Part shown: positions 6,609 to 11,173 of the stretch, in pieces
Numbering within the stretch: position 1 is the first letter of the stretch
Layout of the letters: the number at the start of each line of letters is the position of its first letter
NCBI GenBank assembly: GCA_018883625.1
Contig: JAHLFV010000025.1
Location: forward strand, 1 to 11,173
Origin: Candidatus Treponema excrementipullorum
GTDB lineage: Bacteria > Spirochaetota > Spirochaetia > Treponematales > Treponemataceae
Length of the DNA stretch: 11,173 nucleotides
Direction of reading: 5' to 3'
Notes under the pieces: model-generated
What the model saw: the letters and a program-made list of their open reading frames with translations, nothing else
Told to the model about the DNA's origin: nothing
The model's database searches: none
Made by a program: the position numbers and the translations under genes

Positions 6609-6715
6609 AGTTCTGTATACTCCTTCCTATTATGGTATCCCAAGGTAAGATAAACCGCCCCCAAATAGTGCCCTACCCACAGAATTCCACCCATCAATGA
6701 TTACGACACGTGGTT
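6609..6715 (-). other. Spacer between the two LRR genes with duplicated flanks
   Basis: The right part (6609-6647) repeats the leader of the upstream LRR gene (7709-7747) almost base for base, including GGAAGGAG and TATACAGAAC before the ATG. The left part (6659-6715) repeats the 3' flank of the downstream LRR gene (5595-5615 plus 5690-5720). No clear promoter or terminator is visible, so the downstream gene may be co-transcribed with the upstream one. Confidence 0.6.
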
Positions 6716-7708
6716 TTACTCTTTAATCCTTACATCGTAATTATTAGCCTTATCAATTCTTGCACTTGCCCAATAACTGTCCCATATTTCTCTCTGCTCT
6801 ACTGTCAATGACAGTACTAGCTCCTGTACCTCACCGCCGGATGTTTTCTGACTGCCACAGTACAGTTCTTCCAGTGCGGTATTGTGCGATAAATCTAGCT
6901 CACTGAGCTGATTGTTAATGCACAACAATCCGGCAAGTGCAATGTTGTTTGATACGTCCAACTTTGTCAGATAGTTGCTATTACAGTCCAGCGCTACCAA
7001 GGAGGTATTATGGGACAGATCCAGTTCTATCAGCCGATTACTACTACAGTCCAGCCCTACCAAGGCGGTATTGTGGGACAGATCCAGTTCTGTCAGCTGA
7101 TTACTATTGCACTCCAACCATGATAATATCCGATTACGTGACAGATCCAGCTCCGTTAACTGATTGTGACCACATTCCAGTACATCCAGCACCGAATTGT
7201 GCGAAAGATCCAGTTCCGTTAATCGGTTACTATAGCACTCCAGCACTATCAGAGTATTTTTTGGCAGATCCAGCTCTGTCAGCTGATTACTATTACACTC
7301 TAGGTCTTTCAGTGTGGTATTCTGGGACAGATCCAGTGACCTCAGCTGGTTACTATTGCACCGGAGGCTCCATAGGTTACTATTCTGTGACAAGTCAAGC
7401 TCTGTCAGCCGGTTGTCACTACAGTTTAAAACTTCCAGTCCGGTAAACCATTCAATACCGGAAAGGTCGGTTAACTTCTTATGATTTATATCCAGTTCCG
7501 TGACTGCCCGGATAGCTTTCAGATTTTCCCGTGTCAGCGGTACCGTACCGTCTTCTGCCTTTGTCCAGTCAATATCTGTTTCCTCCTCTACCGCTGTAAT
7601 AAAGGCTGTATTGGTGATATATTCCGTTTCTTCAGTGAAACTGGCACAACCGACTGCCATCAGTACCAGCACTGCTATCAGTGCACATATCCCTATCTGC
7701 TTTTTCAT
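6716..7708 (-). CDS. Leucine-rich repeat lipoprotein, upstream paralogue
   Basis: The 330-residue protein begins with a signal peptide and a relaxed spirochaetal-type lipobox (MAVGC), with Cys21 as the predicted lipidated residue, so a membrane-anchored, possibly surface-exposed protein is expected. An N-terminal cap (about residues 28-90) is followed by nine 21-residue LRRs (91-278, the third lacking one residue). A partial tenth and a C-terminal cap ending NNYDVRIKE complete it. Repeat consensus is LxxLECNSNQLTELDLSHNTA. The RBS GGAAGGAG lies about 11 bases before the ATG, slightly far but identical in both paralogues. Adhesion or protein-protein binding is the usual role of such LRR proteins; no specific ligand can be inferred. 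Confidence 0.88.
   Translation of the reverse strand: MKKQIGICALIAVLVLMAVGCASFTEETEYITNTAFITAVEEETDIDWTKAEDGTVPLTRENLKAIRAVTELDINHKKLTDLSGIEWFTGLEVLNCSDNRLTELDLSQNSNLWSLRCNSNQLRSLDLSQNTTLKDLECNSNQLTELDLPKNTLIVLECYSNRLTELDLSHNSVLDVLECGHNQLTELDLSRNRILSWLECNSNQLTELDLSHNTALVGLDCSSNRLIELDLSHNTSLVALDCNSNYLTKLDVSNNIALAGLLCINNQLSELDLSHNTALEELYCGSQKTSGGEVQELVLSLTVEQREIWDSYWASARIDKANNYDVRIKE
6875..7438 (-). repeat. Nine 63-bp tandem units encoding 21-residue LRRs
   Basis: Nine units lie between residues 91 and 278, all with L1, L4, C6, N9, L11, L14 and D15 conserved. Unit three (ending DLPKNT) is one residue short, which leaves its frame intact but alters the repeat geometry. Repeats use mainly LDLS, while the paralogue uses mainly LDVS; this indicates homogenisation within each gene after duplication. 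Confidence 0.9.
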
Positions 7709-7744
7709 AGTTCTGTATACTCCTTCCTGTTATGGTATCCCAAG

Positions 7745-7784
7745 GTAGGGATAGGACGCATGGATAGATTTGTTTTATCCCTAC
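7745..7784. promoter_or_regulatory. 9-bp inverted repeat upstream of the LRR lipoprotein gene
   Basis: GTAGGGATA (7745-7753) is the exact reverse complement of TATCCCTAC (7776-7784). A nested GGATA at 7762-7766 could pair instead with TATCC (7776-7780), so two mutually exclusive hairpins are possible. It lies about 37 bases before the upstream LRR gene, and the downstream paralogue lacks it. It could be an operator or a leader structure. I found no convincing promoter hexamers around it. Confidence 0.45.
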
Positions 7785-7805
7785 TTTTCATATCTTATTA
7801 TGTTT

Positions 7806-7826
7806 CCGTGTATTAGTGTATCACGG
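7806..7826. repeat. Short hairpin between LRR gene and nuclease gene
   Basis: CCGTG (7806-7810) pairs with CACGG (7822-7826) around an A/T-rich 11-base loop that adds imperfect pairs. It lies between the divergently transcribed LRR and nuclease genes. It has no U-tract. A weak plus-strand promoter candidate follows (TTACTG 7835-7840, TATTAT 7856-7861) with a short 15-base spacer. Confidence 0.3.
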
Positions 7827-7896
7827 CATGGGGCTTACTGCAACATAAGTGCCCATATTATTTTGTAACGGGTGTGGTTTGTTCTGTAGGCAGCAG

Positions 7897-7944
7897 CTTG
7901 TGCCGGCGGCGGATATCTTACTTGTGCCGGCGGCGGGTAGCTGG
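7897..7944 (+). repeat. Two 24-base GC-rich direct repeats
   Basis: CTTGTGCCGGCGGCGG occurs at 7897-7912 and again at 7921-7936, giving a 24-base period. It is much richer in GC than the surroundings and lies upstream of the nuclease gene, possibly inside its 5' leader. It may be a binding site pair or a replication-slippage product. Minus-strand reading frames through it give PPPAQ repeats but lack any start signal. Confidence 0.6.
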
Positions 7945-7990
7945 CTCCCGGTTTCTTTTTTACTGGAAAAAAAGGGAAAAGGATGGTAGT

Positions 7991-8002
7991 ATGAAAAAAT
8001 GA
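7991..8002 (+). CDS. Three-codon leader ORF (MKK) overlapping the nuclease start
   Basis: ATG AAA AAA TGA at 7991-8002 ends in an ATGA overlap with the nuclease ATG at 7999. The Shine-Dalgarno AAAAGGA (about 7977-7983) is seven bases from this first ATG, an ideal distance, and 15 bases from the nuclease ATG, which is too far. Ribosomes would therefore load on the minigene and reinitiate, or slip back one base on the A-run. It may be fortuitous, since only three codons are involved. Confidence 0.35.
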   Translation: MKK

Positions 8003-9066
8003 GTAAAAAGACAAAGAAATCCCGGAAAATATCACGTGTTGTTCTTATTGTTTTATGCCTTGTCCTTGTTGCCGTAGGTATGCTGTATGTTTTTGGCCCA
8101 AGAAAGCAGGTAATTGATGCGGTGTATCAGGTGACGGAAATAGAGTTGCCTGCCACATTGCCTTGGGAAACCCCATCGGAAGAAGGGGGACAGGCTCTTG
8201 CCCGGCAGCCGCCTTCCGACTCTTCCCAAACAGCTTCGGCAGTTCCTAACGTTTCCGACGAAGCTCCTCTGCCCTCACGCAGTCAAGGGAACATCGCTTC
8301 CGATGAATCTTCGGTTCCGGTTTCCGGCTCTTTTTCCCGGGATACTCTTCCTGCCTCTTTGGAAATACCTCTGTGCCGAGGAAACAGCCAGCAAGACGGT
8401 ACCGGTTCTGACCACGAAATACACAGATACGCAGGTTTTACCCTGTGTTATCGGGAGTCTTACGAGCAGCCGGAATGGGTTGCCTACGAAATCAACAGGG
8501 AGGAATTAAACAAGGTAGCGGAACGGGGTGATAATTTCCGTGCCGACCCTTCTATTTCTACCGGGTCTGCCTCTTTGGCTGACTATAAGGGTTCCGGTTA
8601 TGACCGGGGACATTTGGCTCCCGCAGCAGATATGGCGTGGAGTGAAGAAACCATGAGCGAATCTTTTTATATGAGCAATATGAGTCCTCAAGTTCCCGGC
8701 TTTAATCGTGGTATATGGAAAAATCTGGAGGAAGAAGTCCGCAACTGGGTGGAAGCCTTTGACAGTGTATACATTATTACCGGACCGATTTTGGAAAAGG
8801 AACAGTATCCCACCATCGGTGAAAACAAGGTTGCCGTACCAGAGTACTATTACAAAGTGCTTTTTGCTCCTACCGGTGCTCAGGGGGAACCCCAGATGAT
8901 AGGCTTTATTTTACCTAACGAAAAATCAGATCAGTCTTTCTATTCTTATGCTGTTCCTGTTGACCAAGTGGAAGAGCGGACAGGCTTGGACTTTTTTCAT
9001 GTACTGGAAGACTCCCAAGAAAACCTGTTGGAAGTCGAAGCTCAACCGGAACAGTGGGCACAATAA
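7999..9066 (+). CDS. Membrane-anchored DNA/RNA non-specific endonuclease (NUC1 family)
   Basis: The 355-residue protein has a basic start (MSKKTKKSRK), one hydrophobic segment at about 12-33 and a Ser/Pro-rich, probably disordered linker to about residue 125. A Serratia-nuclease/EndoG-type domain follows (about 140-345). The key motif DRGHLAPAAD places catalytic His at 205 and Arg at 203. SNMSPQ and FNRGIWKNLE give N227, N236 and E244, with the same spacing as N110, N119 and E127 of the Serratia nuclease, so metal binding and catalysis should be intact. The anchor suggests action outside the cytoplasm, such as nucleic acid scavenging or degradation of host DNA; that is inference. The start is unusual, because the RBS fits the overlapping mini-ORF better. 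An immunity gene is not visible next to it. Confidence 0.95.
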   Translation: MSKKTKKSRKISRVVLIVLCLVLVAVGMLYVFGPRKQVIDAVYQVTEIELPATLPWETPSEEGGQALARQPPSDSSQTASAVPNVSDEAPLPSRSQGNIASDESSVPVSGSFSRDTLPASLEIPLCRGNSQQDGTGSDHEIHRYAGFTLCYRESYEQPEWVAYEINREELNKVAERGDNFRADPSISTGSASLADYKGSGYDRGHLAPAADMAWSEETMSESFYMSNMSPQVPGFNRGIWKNLEEEVRNWVEAFDSVYIITGPILEKEQYPTIGENKVAVPEYYYKVLFAPTGAQGEPQMIGFILPNEKSDQSFYSYAVPVDQVEERTGLDFFHVLEDSQENLLEVEAQPEQWAQ

Positions 9067-9220
9067 CAGAGAAATAGCCCTTTCCTGCCGGGATTTGGGT
9101 TCCCTAGGGGCTTGCTGTTACCCCACCCTGCGGGCTTTTGGCTCGTGGGGGTATCCGTCCCTCAAGTCAGCAGGACTTTCGGAACTTTCGGGAGCATATT
9201 CGTCCCTCAAGTCCGGGAAA
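9067..9220 (+). other. Spacer with short repeats after the nuclease gene
   Basis: CGTCCCTCAAGTC occurs twice, at 9156-9168 and 9201-9213. TACCCCAC (9119-9126) can pair imperfectly with GTGGGGGTA (9145-9153), a possible weak terminator without a U-tract, and CCCTAGGG forms a small palindrome near 9102-9109. Minus-strand reading gives the repeated peptide DLRDEY/DLRDGY, but no gene signals support it. The composition is unlike the A/T-rich promoter that follows. Confidence 0.45.
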
Positions 9221-9253
9221 TTGTATAAAGAAGCAAAAAAGTATATACTTTTT
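9221..9253 (+). promoter_or_regulatory. Promoter with palindromic operator for the metal ABC transporter
   Basis: -35 TTGTAT (9221-9226) and -10 TATACT (9244-9249) are separated by exactly 17 bases. An 18-base perfect palindrome, AAAAAGTATATACTTTTT, covers 9236-9253 and includes the whole -10 box. The expected transcription start, six to seven bases past the -10, coincides with the ATG at 9256, so the message would be leaderless. A palindrome on the -10 box is the layout expected for a metal-dependent repressor; TroR of Treponema pallidum is known to bind such a dyad at the tro promoter. Identity of the regulator here is inference. Confidence 0.65.
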
Positions 9254-9255
9254 GT

Positions 9256-10110
9256 ATGAAGTTGGAAACGTTTTCTCCCCATAAAAAATCGCCACACAGT
9301 TTTGTGGTACACCACACAAAAGAGTGTAATCATGAAAGTTGTACCCGCTGTAAAGAGCGTCATACTCAAAAAGATAAAGACTCTGACCATGTCTGTTGTA
9401 CCCGTATTCAACACTTATCTGTTAAGATGCACAATCAATATATACTGGAAGACGTGAATATCCACGTTCACTGCGGAGAATTAACGGCAATTATCGGAAA
9501 AAACGGGGCAGGAAAAACCACACTGTTGAAAACCTTGTTACATGAAATTCCCCACACCGGAGAAATTCATTTTATGAAAAACAACAGTTTCTGTACTTCC
9601 AAACCCCTTTTTGGCTATGTACCGCAACAGTTGACAGTTGACCAAAACAGTCCCGTTTCTGTAAGCGATTTGATTTTAGCCGGTATTTCATCCCGTCCGG
9701 TGTGGTTACCACCTCGGAAAAAAGACAAAGAAGAAGTCCGTCGTATTCTTTCCGTTACCCACGCAGAAGCCTTAGCTACCAGACGGCTTTGTGAGCTTTC
9801 CGGGGGAGAAATGCAACGGGTTATGCTAGCTTTGGCTATCAATCCTATACCGGATATTCTTCTTTTGGATGAACCTGTTTCCGGCATTGATAAAAACGGC
9901 CTTGCTTTGTTTTATAATCTGGTTTCCCAGCTTCGCCACAGCTACGATATCACCATTCTGCTTATTTCTCATGATTTGGATCTGGTAGCAAAATATGCAG
10001 ATAAGGTGATTCTTATAGATAAAACCATATTGGCAGAAGGTACACCTCAGCAGGTATATGCCACACCGGCTTTTGCCCGGGTTTTCGGAACAGGAGCATA
10101 CACCATATGA
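9256..10110 (+). CDS. Metal-type ABC transporter ATP-binding protein with Cys/His-rich N-terminal extension
   Basis: The 284-residue ATPase powers uptake, most likely of zinc or manganese given the ABC-3-type permease encoded next. All nucleotide-binding motifs are present: Walker A GKNGAGKTT (81-89), Q-loop Gln124, signature LSGGE (181-185), Walker B ILLLDEP (201-207) and H-loop His239. The regular domain begins near residue 48 (CTRIQHLSV). The first 48 residues are extra and contain 5 Cys and 7 His, including HH, CNHESCTRC and DHVCC, suggesting metal binding. No Shine-Dalgarno precedes the ATG, but the promoter implies a leaderless message. No later ATG would keep the complete domain, since the next in-frame Met is residue 58. 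The stop overlaps the permease start. Confidence 0.93.
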   Translation: MKLETFSPHKKSPHSFVVHHTKECNHESCTRCKERHTQKDKDSDHVCCTRIQHLSVKMHNQYILEDVNIHVHCGELTAIIGKNGAGKTTLLKTLLHEIPHTGEIHFMKNNSFCTSKPLFGYVPQQLTVDQNSPVSVSDLILAGISSRPVWLPPRKKDKEEVRRILSVTHAEALATRRLCELSGGEMQRVMLALAINPIPDILLLDEPVSGIDKNGLALFYNLVSQLRHSYDITILLISHDLDLVAKYADKVILIDKTILAEGTPQQVYATPAFARVFGTGAYTI

Positions 10111-10949
10111 ATGTTATATATGATATTATTGATATGTGTCTCCCCTTTGCTTGGTTGGAACCTACTTTTATGAAAAACGCATTTTTGGCGGTTTTAGTGG
10201 CAGCTCCTCTATTCGGTGGACTTGGCAGTTTTGTGGTGTCTAATAATATGGCGTTTTACTCTGATGCTATCGGACACTCAGCATTAACCGGGATTGCTTT
10301 GGGAATCATATTGGGTATAAAAAATCCTATTCTTTCCATGGTAGTTTTTTCTCTTCTTTTGGGATGTGCCATTATAACCGTAAAGACAAAGGGAAAAACT
10401 TCCGCAGATACTATAATCGGTGTGTTTTCGTCCGCTGCAGTTGCCTTGGGTTTAGTGCTTCTTTCTGCCACCGGCAATTTTGCAAAATACCAAAAATATC
10501 TTGTAGGGGATATTTTAAGTATACAACCTTCGGAAATAGCGTTGCTTTTAGTCGTTGCTTTGCTGGTTATTATTATTTGGACGTTGTTTTACAATAAGAT
10601 GCTTTTGACGAATATGCATAGAACCTTTGCCAAAAGCAGAGGCGTTTCCGTCTTTTTTATTGAACAGCTTTTTGCTTTAACTACAGCCCTTATCGTGGCA
10701 GTTTCCATTCACTGGACAGGACTTTTGGTCATTAACTCTTTGCTAGTGTTACCGGCAGCAGCTGCACGTCTTGTTACCCGTTCCAGCAGGAGTTATGTGT
10801 TAACTTCCGTTCTTATTTCTTTACTGTCTTCGGTTATCGGTCTTATAATCTCCTATTACTGGGACTCTGTATCAGGAGCAACTATTGTATTAGTGAACAC
10901 GGTGGCTTTTGTAGTATGTCTTATATTAGGCAGTTTAAGAAAAAAGTAA
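10107..10949 (+). CDS. Metal ABC transporter permease (ABC-3 family, ZnuB/TroC-like)
   Basis: The 280-residue protein has about seven to eight hydrophobic segments, roughly at 24-44, 57-70, 75-93, 102-122, 142-162, 186-202, 204-220 and 231-276 (the last likely two helices). The motif SDAIGHSALTGIALG at 52-66 is typical of ABC-3 zinc/manganese permeases, as is WTGLLVINSLLVLPAAAARL near 203-222. It forms the membrane channel of the transporter and pairs with the ATPase, whose stop codon it overlaps (ATGA). No substrate-binding protein or second permease is encoded nearby, and an insertion sequence starts within about 25-70 bases of its stop, so the operon may have been cut short. Confidence 0.93.
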   Translation: MNVIYDIIDMCLPFAWLEPTFMKNAFLAVLVAAPLFGGLGSFVVSNNMAFYSDAIGHSALTGIALGIILGIKNPILSMVVFSLLLGCAIITVKTKGKTSADTIIGVFSSAAVALGLVLLSATGNFAKYQKYLVGDILSIQPSEIALLLVVALLVIIIWTLFYNKMLLTNMHRTFAKSRGVSVFFIEQLFALTTALIVAVSIHWTGLLVINSLLVLPAAAARLVTRSSRSYVLTSVLISLLSSVIGLIISYYWDSVSGATIVLVNTVAFVVCLILGSLRKK

Positions 10950-10962
10950 TGGGTAACTGAAG

Positions 10963-11173
10963 TGCCCCTTGGTAGTGTCAAGAATTTTGCGCAAATTAGT
11001 TTGCAGATCCTGGTATAAATGAAGTCAGCCAGCAATGGAGGCATCCTCAAGGGCATCCTCCAGGTGCTTCATATTCATATACTTTTTGTTGCCCCACTGG
11101 GTGCCTGCCACATGGCGCAGCCTTGCACAGACCAGCATCAGGGCAGAGTTACCATCCGGGAAACTGCCCACCA
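10963..11173 (-). mobile_element. IS256-family insertion sequence, one end (continues outside)
   Basis: The partial transposase at 11025-11173 and the noncoding tail at about 10963-11024 mark one end of an insertion sequence. The exact terminal inverted repeat cannot be fixed because the other end is outside the window; GTAGTGTCAAGAATTTTGCG near 10971-10990 is a plausible terminus. The perfect palindrome TTTGCGCAAA (10986-10995) lies within it. The element is rich in GC relative to the permease gene beside it, consistent with a later arrival. Confidence 0.6.
11025..11173 (-). CDS. IS256-family (mutator-type) transposase, C-terminal fragment cut by window edge
   Basis: The last 48 codons are visible, ending at TGA 11027-11025. 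The translation contains FPDGNSALMLVCARLRHVAG, then TQWGNKKYMNMKHLEDALED. This is the typical C-terminal segment of IS256-group DDE transposases (xGxFPDxxSALxLxxARLRHVxxxxWxxxxYxxMxxL). The catalytic DDE residues lie upstream, beyond the window. The frame is open to the edge, and whether the gene is intact cannot be judged. Confidence 0.9.
   Translation of the reverse strand, partial: VGSFPDGNSALMLVCARLRHVAGTQWGNKKYMNMKHLEDALEDASIAG

Larger units (their letters stand above)
5595..7747 (-). repeat. Tandem duplication of an LRR gene unit of about 1.1 kb
   Basis: Two units, roughly 5595-6647 and 6659-7747, each hold leader, signal peptide, cap, repeats, end cap and 3' flank in the same order. 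Flanks, signal peptides and caps are nearly identical. The units differ in repeat number (7 against 9), in the lipobox, and in the 74-base insertion present only in the left unit. Confidence 0.85.

Noticed and set aside
5880..7438. Regular 63-base repeats considered as a CRISPR array
   Set aside because: The repeats are coding, diverged, contiguous without unique spacers, and translate into 21-residue LRR units.
7835..8035. Minus-strand frame with PPPAQ repeats upstream of the nuclease
   Set aside because: It overlaps the nuclease start, lacks a start signal, and its repeats come from the 24-base GC-rich duplication.
9118..9414. Minus-strand frame with DLRDEY and DLRDGY repeats
   Set aside because: It is antisense to the transporter promoter and N-terminus of the ATPase and has no RBS; the peptide repeats mirror the 13-base direct repeat.

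Overview
The window looks like a chromosomal segment of a host-associated spirochaete, most likely a Treponema. This rests on the style of the GatCAB proteins, the 21-residue leucine-rich repeat lipoproteins, a membrane-anchored NUC1-type nuclease, and a two-gene metal ABC transporter resembling the Tro/Znu type. The assignment is inferred from protein character, because no database search was possible. Base composition is moderate to low in GC, and most genes have strong AGGAGG-like ribosome binding sites.

Left part (1-5400, genes on the minus strand, read right to left). A promoter at 5346-5374 precedes gatC-gatA-gatB, the glutamyl/aspartyl-tRNA amidotransferase. The genes are almost fused: gatC and gatA are 1 base apart, and gatA and gatB overlap by ATGA. 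The same strand continues into a shrunken, probably catalytically dead class III aminotransferase-like protein, a small DoxX-like membrane protein, tRNA-Arg(CCU) with its own -10 box, a strong bidirectional terminator, and a 3'-truncated GNAT acetyltransferase remnant. A 38-base palindrome ends the reading frame of that remnant.

Middle part (5400-7800). A tandem duplication carries two paralogous secreted or lipid-anchored leucine-rich repeat proteins on the minus strand, with 9 and 7 full repeats. Their upstream and downstream flanks are copied too. Comparing the two downstream flanks exposes an extra 74-base segment in one of them, bounded by CCCAC direct repeats. It carries the same ACGTACTG-N22-CAGTACGT palindrome that ends the GNAT remnant, so it looks like a miniature insertion.

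Right part (7800-11173, genes on the plus strand). A membrane-anchored DNA/RNA non-specific endonuclease has all expected catalytic residues and a three-codon leader overlapping its start. A repeat-containing spacer follows, then a metal-type ABC transporter ATPase with an unusual Cys/His-rich N-terminal extension and its permease. The ATPase promoter overlaps an 18-base perfect palindrome and places the predicted transcription start almost on the ATG. No substrate-binding protein gene is visible. An IS256-family insertion sequence begins right after the permease and runs off the right edge on the minus strand.

The most unusual signals are the Cys/His extension with its leaderless, palindrome-covered promoter, the miniature palindromic insertion, and the degenerate aminotransferase-like protein in the gatCAB operon.
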